DNA from: an uncultured bacterium
GTDB taxonomy: Bacteria; Cyanobacteriota; Vampirovibrionia; Gastranaerophilales; Gastranaerophilaceae
Length of the DNA: 6,242 nt
NCBI GenBank assembly: GCA_946183815.1
Contig: CAMHDG010000101.1
Location: forward strand, 1-6,242
Direction: 5' to 3'
The notes beneath the pieces are model-generated. The model saw only the letters and a list, made by a program, of their open reading frames with translations, had not been told where the DNA came from and searched no databases. Shown here piece after piece: positions 1 through 6,242 of this stretch (position 1 is its first letter; each line of letters begins with the position of its first letter). A program made the translations under genes and the position numbers.

Positions 1-477
1 AACCCCCATTGTTAACAGGTATTTTGGCAGTTCTTTATAAAAATATTCTTTTTTTAGCGAAAACAAATTCCCTAAAAGTAATATTATTGCAATTTTGGTA
101 AACTCTGACGGCTGAAATCGGAAAAAACCAAGATTAAGCCACCGTCTTGCACCATTTATCTCAACCCCTAACGGAGTAAATTTAACAATGAGTAAAAGAA
201 TAATTACCCCAACTGTAAAAGGAATTGCATATTTTTTTAATCTTTTATAATCAAATTTTGAAAACCACCACATTCCAATTCCGCCCAAAGTTATCCAGAA
301 TAAATGCTGAACAACATAATAAAACGGGAACATGTTTTTTGATATACACATCGGCAAACTTGCAGACATAACGGACATTATCCCGATTACAAGTAAAATA
401 CTTATAGTTATCAAAAGTTTTTTGTCGTATCCGACTTTTACAATTTTATATCCGTTTTTTATCTCTGTTTCATCCAT
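1..477 (-). CDS. ftsW: FtsW, SEDS-family septal peptidoglycan glycosyltransferase (partial, N-terminal 159 residues)
   Basis: The reading frame starts at the ATG at 477-475 and stays open to the left edge, so only the N-terminal 159 residues are visible. SEDS proteins are multi-spanning inner-membrane enzymes that polymerise lipid II into glycan strands; FtsW does this at the septum with the transpeptidase FtsI. Seen here: hydrophobic segments at about residues 18-40, 52-74, 82-100 and 124-140. The family signature is at about 107-129 (INGARRWLNLG, then FQPSEFTKIA). The early motif MSVMSAS (34-40) resembles the V/M-YSAS of FtsW. The catalytic Asp region of SEDS proteins would lie beyond the window. 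It follows ftsI after 9 bases, with an AAGG Shine-Dalgarno (488-485) overlapping the ftsI stop codon, which suggests translational coupling. The alternative is RodA, but the FtsI-like neighbour and the NGARRW form favour FtsW. Confidence 0.9.
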   Translation of the reverse strand, partial: MDETEIKNGYKIVKVGYDKKLLITISILLVIGIMSVMSASLPMCISKNMFPFYYVVQHLFWITLGGIGMWWFSKFDYKRLKKYAIPFTVGVIILLLIVKFTPLGVEINGARRWLNLGFFRFQPSEFTKIAIILLLGNLFSLKKEYFYKELPKYLLTMGV

Positions 478-486
478 TTTTTTCCC

Positions 487-2160
487 TTACTTTTTATCAG
501 TTGGTATATTCAATAATGTTCCAATATCAGTTGCGAGTTTTCTAAACAACGGTGAGGCTATTGTTCCTCCATAATCAACCCCTGTTTTTGGAGAATCTAT
601 CACAACATAAATAGCAATTTTTGGTGAGTTTGAAGGAAAGTATCCAATGGCTGAGGCATATACCAAATTCCCGCCTTTCTTAAAATTTTTATTTGAAGTC
701 CCTGTTTTTGCACAATTAGTGTATTTTTCTAAATTAAGCGGAGTTTTCCCGTTTGATATACTTTTAGCCAAAAGCCTTGTGACAGATTTTGCGGTTTCTT
801 CAGAGATAACTCTGCGTTTTGTCACGTGTTGTTCAAGTTCTTCAGGTGAATACCTTATAACGTGCGGAGTTATCCATACACCGTTATTTGCTATTGCTGA
901 AATTGCACTAATCATTTGTATCGCCGTAACAGATGCCCCATAGCCAAAACCCATACTTGCGTGCCTTGACCTGTACCAAATTTGTGGTTTTGGCAAAAGC
1001 CCAATGGATTCAGCAGTTAAATCTATTCCCGTTTTTTGTCCGAACCCAAATTCACGAAGTTTTGAATAATACGCATTTTTATCCATCATCAGTGCTATAT
1101 TTGCACTACCAACATTACTTGAATGTTCAAATAAATAATCTAAACTTATCCATCCGGGGTAAGGATGTGTTTTTATATCGTTATTTTTAATCTCATCGTG
1201 TTTGCTTAATTTCATTTTTCCGGTGTCAAGCACTTTTGAATTTTCATTCAAAACTTTTAAATCCAGTGCTGATGCAACCGTAATTATCTTAAAAGTAGAA
1301 CCCGGAGGGTAAACATCTGTTAATGACCAGTTCTTCATACTTTCGGCAGACGATTTCCAGTAACTGTTAGGATTAAAAGTCGGATATGACGCATAAGCCA
1401 ATATCTCTCCGTTCGTAACGTCTGTAACTATTACAACTCCTCGTTCTGCTTTAGTGTCTTTAATTGTTTTTGCCAATTCTCTTTCGCAAATATATTGAAC
1501 TGCTGAATCTATCGTAAGTACAATATCCTTACCTTTTTGTTTTGTTGTAATATCTTTTATATTTGTTTTTATGTCAAAAATAATATCGCCATTTGCCTTT
1601 CTCTGAACTTTAGAAACAGATTTCCCGCTTTCTAATTCATCATTTGCAATATTTTCTATCCCCATTGAGTTTTGGGAAAGATAACTGTAATATCCTACAA
1701 TATGCGATGCTATATTCCCCTGTGGATAAAACCTTTGTTTAATTGTTCCGACACTAATCGCTCTGAACCTATGTTTTCTGACTTTTTCGGCAGAACTTCT
1801 GCTCACGTTCTTTTTAACAGTAATGATATTACGTTTTTTTGATTTCAATTTTTTGATTAATTCATTTTTATTCATTCCCAAATCTTCTGACAGTGCATCT
1901 GCCAGTATTTCAGGGGTATATTTTTTTGAATATAAATCAGGATGTGCATAGACCTCATAAGTAGTTTGGTCAGTGGCAAGCACTACCCCTTTTCTGTCTT
2001 TAATATCACCACGAAAAGTAATATTTTCAGTTGTTCTTATTGCAACACCACGTTGCTTATAATTATCAAAGTCAAATACCTGATTATAAAACAAATATCC
2101 GATTAATATCAAAAATGCTAAATTAATAAATAATTGAATAATTCTTGCTCGTTTTTTCAT
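487..2160 (-). CDS. ftsI: FtsI/PBP3-type class B penicillin-binding protein (septal peptidoglycan transpeptidase)
   Basis: A complete D,D-transpeptidase of 557 aa that crosslinks septal peptidoglycan, anchored in the inner membrane with its catalytic domain in the periplasm. Seen: a basic N-terminus, one membrane anchor at about residues 6-26, and the class B pedestal motif RGDIKDRKG at 50-58. The three penicillin-binding motifs are present: S288-T-F-K291 (active-site serine, within PPGSTFK), S347-S-N349 and K485-T-G487. The intact S-S-N followed by VG is typical of FtsI; MrdA/PBP2 proteins usually carry S-C-D here. The length fits FtsI, and there are no PASTA repeats. Start choice: a GTG at 2172-2170 extends the frame by 4 codons, but AGGTGA lies 8 bases before the ATG at 2160-2158 and the GTG sits inside that Shine-Dalgarno. 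It is the first gene of a leftward unit with ftsW, divergent from the TolC-like gene. No mraZ, rsmH or ftsL precedes it. Confidence 0.93.
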   Translation of the reverse strand: MKKRARIIQLFINLAFLILIGYLFYNQVFDFDNYKQRGVAIRTTENITFRGDIKDRKGVVLATDQTTYEVYAHPDLYSKKYTPEILADALSEDLGMNKNELIKKLKSKKRNIITVKKNVSRSSAEKVRKHRFRAISVGTIKQRFYPQGNIASHIVGYYSYLSQNSMGIENIANDELESGKSVSKVQRKANGDIIFDIKTNIKDITTKQKGKDIVLTIDSAVQYICERELAKTIKDTKAERGVVIVTDVTNGEILAYASYPTFNPNSYWKSSAESMKNWSLTDVYPPGSTFKIITVASALDLKVLNENSKVLDTGKMKLSKHDEIKNNDIKTHPYPGWISLDYLFEHSSNVGSANIALMMDKNAYYSKLREFGFGQKTGIDLTAESIGLLPKPQIWYRSRHASMGFGYGASVTAIQMISAISAIANNGVWITPHVIRYSPEELEQHVTKRRVISEETAKSVTRLLAKSISNGKTPLNLEKYTNCAKTGTSNKNFKKGGNLVYASAIGYFPSNSPKIAIYVVIDSPKTGVDYGGTIASPLFRKLATDIGTLLNIPTDKK

Positions 2161-2168
2161 ACCACATT

Positions 2169-2174
2169 TCACCT
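2169..2174 (-). promoter_or_regulatory. Shine-Dalgarno that decides the ftsI start
   Basis: Read on the minus strand this is AGGTGA, a perfect match to the anti-Shine-Dalgarno, 8 bases before the ATG at 2160. It overlaps the upstream in-frame GTG at 2172, which itself has no ribosome binding site at a normal distance. The site therefore supports initiation at the ATG and a 557-residue product. Confidence 0.7.
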
Positions 2175-2186
2175 TTATTTTTTTGT

Positions 2187-2192
2187 ATTGTA
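2187..2192 (-). promoter_or_regulatory. Possible -10 element for ftsI-ftsW
   Basis: Minus-strand TACAAT (one mismatch to TATAAT) lies about 27 bases before the ftsI ATG, which would give a short 5' leader containing the AGGTGA site. The hexamer 17 bases upstream (CCAAAT) is not a good -35. The whole region is AT-rich, so chance matches are common. This is an inference only. Confidence 0.3.
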
Positions 2193-2306
2193 CTATTTAA
2201 CTCTGTCAGATTTGGACATATACGTGAAATTTTTCTTCAATTATTAAGTAATATAAACTTTTTTTCACAAATAGGTTTAATATTTAAGTGTTTTTGTTAA
2301 TATATA

Positions 2307-2327
2307 TGTGTTGTAAAATACAACTCA
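2307..2327. promoter_or_regulatory. Operator-like palindrome overlapping a candidate -10 of the TolC-like gene
   Basis: Arms GTTGTA (2310-2315) and TACAAC (2319-2324) are perfect inverted repeats around AAA. After one T/T mismatch the symmetry continues with TG/CA, giving a 21-base near-palindrome centred on 2317. A candidate -10, TAAAAT (2314-2319, one mismatch to TATAAT), lies inside it on the plus strand. That would place the transcript start near 2326, about 38 bases before the ATG at 2364. A repressor bound here would cover the promoter. No clear -35 is visible at 16-18 bases. The regulator cannot be named. Confidence 0.35.
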
Positions 2328-2363
2328 CAAAATCAATGTAGGAATAAGATTGGGAATTATGGT

Positions 2364-4904
2364 ATGAAGAGGTTTTTTAGTGGTTTATTGAGCGTTTTAC
2401 TGCTCTTTATGTTTAGTGGTACAACTTTAGTATTTGCTGCTCCTGTGGCACAACCTGCTCAAACAGCACAGTTGCAAGCATCAAAAACAGCACCTATACG
2501 CTATTCGCCAAATGCTAAAACTATTGAATTAGCGTTTGTGTTTGATGGGCCGTCTGACAAGAACGCAGAAGTGTTACAGTTGTTTCAAAGAACTATTACA
2601 CGTTCGTTAGCACCTGATTTTAGGGCATCGTTCCCTAAAGATTTAGTCTTTACGGGTGATTGGTCTGAAAAAGGGGCAAGAGCAGTCGCTGAAAAAGCGT
2701 ATAATTCCAGAGCAAGAATGGTTATTTCTCTGGGATACCTTTCCAGTGACTATTACAATGAAAAGAAAAACAAAAATAAATTTGTTATGACAATCGATCA
2801 ATACGGTATCAGAGATTTTGGGGCTAAAACTTTTAACCCTATCGCCCAAAATGTTATTGATTTGATTACGTTTAAAAAACTTGTTCCGAATATGCATAAA
2901 ACAGCAATTCTTATGAACGAGAATTATTACAGAATGAAAAGTAACTGGCATGACAGCATCGCAAGAAAACTTAAAGAAAAACAATGTGATATTGATTTTG
3001 TAGTTATTCCTGTTAACAGTAACGTAAAAGCATCATTATCTAAAATACCGAATGATGCCGATTCTGTATTTGTAACACCTTTGTTTAATATTTCCAAAGA
3101 GCAGAGAAAAGAGGTTTATCAATGCATAAATAGCAAAAAATTGCCTTCTTTCTCAACTGTTGGGCAAGAAGATGTTGAATTAGGTGCTATGATTGGGACT
3201 TCTGCTGCCGATGTAGATAAAAAATTGGCAGAATCAACCTCTTTTAATATCTATGGGGTATTAAAAGGTAACGCAGTTAAGAATGAGAAAATTCCATTCT
3301 TTGACGATAAAGTTATTTTCTTTAATTCTGATACGGCGGATAGCGTTGGTTATGTCGCACCGTTAAGGTTGTTAAATAATTCTATTATTATTACTCATAA
3401 AGAACTGCCAAAATACGATTTGGGATTATTACTCGATACACTTGATGCAAGCAACTTGGATATGGCAAGAAAAAGATATCTTGTCAGTGCCGCAAGAAGA
3501 TCCGTTGCAAGTGCCTATTTAAGATATTTGCCTACTGTCAGACTTGATTTAGGTTATCAAACTTATAACAGTTCGTATGCAAAATCTTATGCGGATATTC
3601 CAACCAGAGCGGGTGCGTTTACTTTTGCTATGGATCAGATTTTGTATTCTCCTGATTTAGTAACAAATATTATTGTTAAACATAAAAAATTAAAATTTGA
3701 TAAGGCAGAAGAGGTATTAACAAAGGCAAATATGGAATACCAAACAGGTAATCTTTATATTGATACTCTTATGCTTGAAAACATGATTAAGGTACAACAA
3801 GAGTCTGTCCAAGAATCAAGAGAGAATTTAGCAATCGCCCGTGTAAGACAAAAAACCGGTAAATGCGGGTATGAAGAAGTCCTTCGCTGGGCGGGTGAGG
3901 TTTCTGAACAGGAAAAGAAATTATTGAGTATGCAGGCTGATTACAAAAATGCTAAAGTGCATATCAATAAACTCCTTTACAAAGATCAAAAAGTAGATTT
4001 TGCTTTTGTTCCGCTTACAGCGAAAGACCCTGCCTTCTTTACATCTGACTTAAACATTATTGACCACGTCAGAAACCCAAAAAGGTTAGAGTTTTTCACA
4101 GACCAACTTGTAAAACAGGTAATTTATTTATCACCTGAAACTACAAAGTTAAAGGCTGCAATAGGTATGAAAAAGGCTGAAATGTCTAATTATGCACAAA
4201 AATTTATCATGCCTAACGCAAAAATGTCTTTAGAATATACAACTCAATTCGACAGACATCTGCCTTATGAAAGTGCAGGACATAATCAAATGAAATATGT
4301 CGGAGCAGGTTATGGTTATGGTGCAGGTGCATCAGGTGCTACAGGTGCGGGTGCAGATGCAGGAACTGCTGCTCAATATGGGGCAGGGGGCTTTGCTCAA
4401 GGTCTTAATTCACCATATTTAGGACTTGATAAGCAGTCATTCCGTTTCTTTATCGGTGCTCAATGGAAACCGATAGAGGGGGGACACAAGATTGCTGAAA
4501 TCGCTCGTTGTAAGTCTGAATTGAACGAATTAAACGCTTACCTCGAAGAAGTTAATACTGAAATCGAAATGCAAGTTCGTTCAGTTGTAAACAGAGCCAT
4601 TGCAAAATACTTTATGATAGAAAAATCTTATAAGGCTATGTTTGCGGAAGCAGAAAACTATCAAATGGTTAAAGACAGATACCTTGTCGGTAAAGCAGAT
4701 TTGACACAGTTAACAGATGCTCAACATCTTTATTTTAAGGCTAAATTAGATGCTTTAAACTCTCAATACGAGTTCTTTAAAGAACTTATCTGGGTTCAAA
4801 GAGGTTTAATCTCTGTAAACTGGACTCACGCAAATAAAGAGGTTAAGGCTTGGATAAATAAAGTCCCTGTCTTGTTACCTGCTGAACCTGATTTTTCTTT
4901 ATAA
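2364..4904 (+). CDS. Exported fusion protein: ABC substrate-binding-like domain joined to a TolC-type outer-membrane efflux domain
   Basis: 846 aa. Residues 1-25 form a Sec signal peptide (KR, hydrophobic core, likely cleavage V-F-A|A) without a lipobox, followed by an Ala/Gln/Pro linker to about 45. Residues 50-345 resemble ABC_sub_bind periplasmic binding proteins: alternating strands and helices, ADSVFVTPLFNIS at 232-244, KLPSFST at 259-265, then VELGAMIG at 271-278. Residues 355-826 resemble the two-fold repeat of TolC outer-membrane factors: a strand-like YLPTVRLDLGY (388-398), long helices with KTGKCGYEEVLRWAGEVSEQ (497-516), then a second half with FIMPNAKMSLEY (614-625), WKPIEGGHKI (701-710) and GKADLTQLTDAQ (776-787). 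TolC proteins are trimeric outer-membrane channels; the role of the attached binding domain is unknown. A weak GGGA (2352-2355) lies 8 bases before the ATG. The gene appears monocistronic: a terminator follows, and no adaptor, permease or ATPase gene lies beside it. The TolC part is confident and the binding-domain assignment somewhat less so. Confidence 0.85.
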   Translation: MKRFFSGLLSVLLLFMFSGTTLVFAAPVAQPAQTAQLQASKTAPIRYSPNAKTIELAFVFDGPSDKNAEVLQLFQRTITRSLAPDFRASFPKDLVFTGDWSEKGARAVAEKAYNSRARMVISLGYLSSDYYNEKKNKNKFVMTIDQYGIRDFGAKTFNPIAQNVIDLITFKKLVPNMHKTAILMNENYYRMKSNWHDSIARKLKEKQCDIDFVVIPVNSNVKASLSKIPNDADSVFVTPLFNISKEQRKEVYQCINSKKLPSFSTVGQEDVELGAMIGTSAADVDKKLAESTSFNIYGVLKGNAVKNEKIPFFDDKVIFFNSDTADSVGYVAPLRLLNNSIIITHKELPKYDLGLLLDTLDASNLDMARKRYLVSAARRSVASAYLRYLPTVRLDLGYQTYNSSYAKSYADIPTRAGAFTFAMDQILYSPDLVTNIIVKHKKLKFDKAEEVLTKANMEYQTGNLYIDTLMLENMIKVQQESVQESRENLAIARVRQKTGKCGYEEVLRWAGEVSEQEKKLLSMQADYKNAKVHINKLLYKDQKVDFAFVPLTAKDPAFFTSDLNIIDHVRNPKRLEFFTDQLVKQVIYLSPETTKLKAAIGMKKAEMSNYAQKFIMPNAKMSLEYTTQFDRHLPYESAGHNQMKYVGAGYGYGAGASGATGAGADAGTAAQYGAGGFAQGLNSPYLGLDKQSFRFFIGAQWKPIEGGHKIAEIARCKSELNELNAYLEEVNTEIEMQVRSVVNRAIAKYFMIEKSYKAMFAEAENYQMVKDRYLVGKADLTQLTDAQHLYFKAKLDALNSQYEFFKELIWVQRGLISVNWTHANKEVKAWINKVPVLLPAEPDFSL
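4296..4403 (+). repeat. Gly/Ala-rich low-complexity insertion encoded by GGTGCN hexamers
   Basis: Within the TolC-like gene, residues 645-680 are almost only G, A, Y, S, T, D and Q. At 4320-4361 the DNA consists of in-frame GGTGCA, GGTGCA, GGTGCT, GGTGCG, GGTGCA and GATGCA units, with TCA and ACA codons interspersed. They encode Gly-Ala dipeptides. The segment lies between two predicted strands of the second TolC half (about 616-630 and 692-700), where an outer-membrane barrel loop would be. The exposure is inferred from the TolC fold. Confidence 0.75.
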
Positions 4905-4925
4905 TCAGTGTTGAATATTTAACTC

Positions 4926-4970
4926 AATCAGGATATTAGGAACTTTTCTTAATATCCTGATTTTTTGTTT
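4926..4970 (+). terminator. Rho-independent terminator of the TolC-like gene
   Basis: Arms 4926-4942 and 4946-4962 form a 17-pair stem (13 perfect outer pairs, one G-U, then three more pairs) with a CTT loop. The descending arm runs into TTTTTT then GTTTT. It begins 22 bases after the stop codon. The opposite strand has no T-tract after the stem, so it should act only on rightward transcription. It separates this gene from alr. Confidence 0.9.
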
Positions 4971-4981
4971 TGATTTCGTAT

Positions 4982-4987
4982 TATAAT
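4982..4987 (+). promoter_or_regulatory. Consensus -10 box (TATAAT) of alr
   Basis: A perfect TATAAT ends 6 bases before the alr ATG. Initiation 6-8 bases downstream would start the RNA at or next to the first codon. The -35 position falls in the T-rich tail of the preceding terminator and has no good TTGACA match. There is also no TGN extension. Confidence 0.5.
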
Positions 4988-4993
4988 ATATTT

Positions 4994-6118
4994 ATGAAGA
5001 ATACCAGATTGACACAACTGAATACTCACCGAGATGCTTGGGTAGAAATTAATCTTGATTCTGTCGCCCATAATGTAAGTGAGTTTAGGAAAAATATTCC
5101 CGCTGACAAAAAAATCTTGGGAATAGTCAAGGCTGACGCATACGGGCATGGTGCATCTATGGTTGCACCAATTATGCTTGCATCAGGTATTGATATGTTA
5201 GGAGTTGCATCTATTGATGAGGGGTTAGATTTAAGAAGGGAAAAAATCAGTTGTGATATATTGGTTGTCGGTGCAGTCCCTGTCTGGTCGTTTGAAATAG
5301 CAGCAGAAAATGACATCTCTATCTCTATTTTCTCTGATAAACATCTAGATGCCTGCAAACAAGCCTATGAAAGAACAGGCATAAAACCAAAAGTCCATAT
5401 TAAACTCGATACAGGCATGAACAGAATTGGACTTGAACCTGATTACGCAGTTGAGTATATAAAAAAAGTGCAAAACTCTGATTTTGTTGATTTTAAAGGT
5501 ATTTTTACTCACCTTGCAAACGCAGAATTGCCAAAAGAAACAAAAAAGCAGTTTGACTGTTGGAATAATATAGTTTCATCGATTAATACAGAGGGGCTGT
5601 TGTTGCATATTTTAAATACCGCAGGTTCAATGACTTATGATGTAAAATCTAATATGGTCAGAATGGGGATTGCAATATATGGGCTTTATCCTGATTTGGC
5701 TGACGACTTGAAATTTAAGCCTGACTTAAAACAGGTTATGGGGCTAAAAGGCAGAATTACAAATATCCACACTATGCATAAAGGTAGTGGTATTAGTTAT
5801 GGTTACAGTTATATAGCAGATAAAGATATAACAGTTGCAACAGTTCCCGTTGGCTACGCTGACGGTGTTCCCAGAGCCTTGTCAAACAAGATTTTTGCAG
5901 AATTAAACGGTCAAAGAATTAAGCAAATCGGTAATATCACTATGGATCAGATGATGTTCGATATTACCGGTGTTGAGGCTAACGAGGGCGATATTATTAC
6001 CCTTTTGAATGACAAAGATTTATCAATAGATAACTGGGCAAATATTTTAGGTACAATAAATTATGAACTAACCTGCCGTTTAAAAGTACGTTTACCAAGA
6101 GTTTATGTCAGAGGATAG
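4994..6118 (+). CDS. alr: Alanine racemase (PLP-dependent)
   Basis: A complete 374-residue cytoplasmic enzyme that interconverts L- and D-alanine, giving D-Ala for the D-Ala-D-Ala end of peptidoglycan precursors. Seen: the N-terminal barrel start WVEINLDSVAHN (16-27) and the PLP-lysine motif VKADAYGHG with K46. IKLDTGMNRIG (136-146) supplies K137 and R144, matching the carbamylated lysine and substrate arginine of studied enzymes. VRMGIAIYG supplies R223 at the cofactor nitrogen, and GISYGYSY supplies the second catalytic base Y269. VGYADGVPR (286-294), MDQMMFD (317-323) and a normal C-terminus CRLKVRLPRVY are also present. Length is typical. Start choice: a TTG at 4970 would extend the frame by 8 codons through the promoter and the terminator tail, so the ATG at 4994 is preferred. 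No Shine-Dalgarno precedes either. The gene is separated from the TolC-like gene by a terminator, so it is expressed independently. Confidence 0.95.
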   Translation: MKNTRLTQLNTHRDAWVEINLDSVAHNVSEFRKNIPADKKILGIVKADAYGHGASMVAPIMLASGIDMLGVASIDEGLDLRREKISCDILVVGAVPVWSFEIAAENDISISIFSDKHLDACKQAYERTGIKPKVHIKLDTGMNRIGLEPDYAVEYIKKVQNSDFVDFKGIFTHLANAELPKETKKQFDCWNNIVSSINTEGLLLHILNTAGSMTYDVKSNMVRMGIAIYGLYPDLADDLKFKPDLKQVMGLKGRITNIHTMHKGSGISYGYSYIADKDITVATVPVGYADGVPRALSNKIFAELNGQRIKQIGNITMDQMMFDITGVEANEGDIITLLNDKDLSIDNWANILGTINYELTCRLKVRLPRVYVRG

Positions 6119-6135
6119 GGGTATTTTAAGTTGAA

Positions 6136-6156
6136 AGTGGACAGTGGAAAGTGGAA
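6136..6156. repeat. Three tandem heptanucleotide repeats after alr
   Basis: Three head-to-tail 7-base units are visible, AGTGGAC then AGTGGAA twice, starting 17 bases after the alr stop. They resemble the short tandemly repeated heptamers known from cyanobacterial intergenic DNA. Whether they recur elsewhere in this genome cannot be seen here. Confidence 0.6.
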
Positions 6157-6185
6157 AATTTACATTTATCTGTTAAGCCAGTAGA

Positions 6186-6201
6186 GTGCGATGTTTCGCA
6201 C
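6186..6201 (+). terminator. Small hairpin, possible weak terminator of alr
   Basis: Arms GTGCGA and TCGCAC pair perfectly around a TGTT loop. The next bases are CAAAAATTC, and a T-rich tract appears only from about 6211, so it lacks the immediate U-run of a strong intrinsic terminator. It could equally be part of a dispersed intergenic repeat. The rest of 6119-6242 shows no gene. Confidence 0.35.
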
Positions 6202-6242
6202 CAAAAATTCTGTTCTTTTTTCTATTGAAAACTATTATTGTC

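Noticed and set aside
332..1190. Open frames on the plus strand at 332-574, 647-943 and 933-1190
   Set aside because: They lie opposite ftsI and the start of ftsW, have no recognisable family features and no good ribosome binding sites. The minus-strand frames carry the full FtsI and FtsW motifs.
2161..2172. GTG start for ftsI four codons upstream
   Set aside because: The GTG is part of the AGGTGA Shine-Dalgarno for the ATG at 2160 and has no ribosome binding site of its own.
2359..2367. Two-codon frame ATG-GTA-TGA overlapping the TolC-like start codon
   Set aside because: The only ribosome binding site candidate (GGGA at 2352-2355) is spaced correctly for 2364 and too close for 2359, so this is most likely coincidence.
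2643..2984. Minus-strand open frame inside the TolC-like gene
   Set aside because: Antisense to the binding-protein domain, Phe/Cys/Ser-rich without a protein signature; a shadow frame.
4970..4993. TTG start for alr eight codons upstream
   Set aside because: The extra codons would cover the terminator tail and the TATAAT box, there is no Shine-Dalgarno, and family members start near the preferred ATG.
4949..5358. Minus-strand open frames at 4949-5149 and 5026-5358
   Set aside because: They overlap the alr N-terminus, which has clear catalytic motifs, and the first also runs into the terminator.
6119..6242. tRNA, small RNA or start of another gene at the right edge
   Set aside because: No cloverleaf and no convincing frame with a ribosome binding site; only the heptamer repeats and one 6-pair hairpin are visible.

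Overview
The window is an AT-rich stretch of bacterial chromosome with ordinary single-copy housekeeping genes and no sign of phage, insertion sequence, CRISPR or RNA genes. A TolC-type outer-membrane protein together with peptidoglycan genes points to a diderm (Gram-negative-type) bacterium. The low GC, the A+T-rich intergenic DNA and the heptanucleotide tandem repeat after alr would fit a gut-type non-photosynthetic cyanobacterial relative (Melainabacteria/Gastranaerophilales). That assignment is a guess from sequence style and cannot be proven from this window.

Left part, minus strand (1-2160): a two-gene division/cell-wall unit read leftwards. It consists of ftsI (class B penicillin-binding protein, septal transpeptidase) followed after 9 bases by ftsW (SEDS glycosyltransferase), which runs off the left edge of the window. 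The ftsW ribosome binding site overlaps the ftsI stop codon, so the two are probably translationally coupled. FtsW polymerises glycan strands and FtsI crosslinks them at the division septum.

Middle (2161-4970): a divergent intergenic region of about 200 bases holds the likely promoters for ftsI (leftward) and for a large exported protein (rightward), plus a palindrome that could be an operator. The large protein (846 aa) is the most unusual item. It has a signal peptide, then a periplasmic binding-protein-like domain of the ABC_sub_bind type, then a complete TolC-like outer-membrane efflux domain with a Gly/Ala-rich low-complexity insertion. A strong rho-independent terminator closes it.

Right part, plus strand (4982-6242): alr, a complete alanine racemase that supplies D-alanine for peptidoglycan. 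A perfect TATAAT lies only 6 bases before its ATG and no Shine-Dalgarno is visible, suggesting a leaderless transcript. The last 124 bases are non-coding and contain three tandem AGTGGAM heptamers and a small hairpin. Three of the four genes (ftsI, ftsW, alr) serve cell-wall synthesis; the fused TolC-like protein is an envelope protein between them with no visible transport partner in the window.
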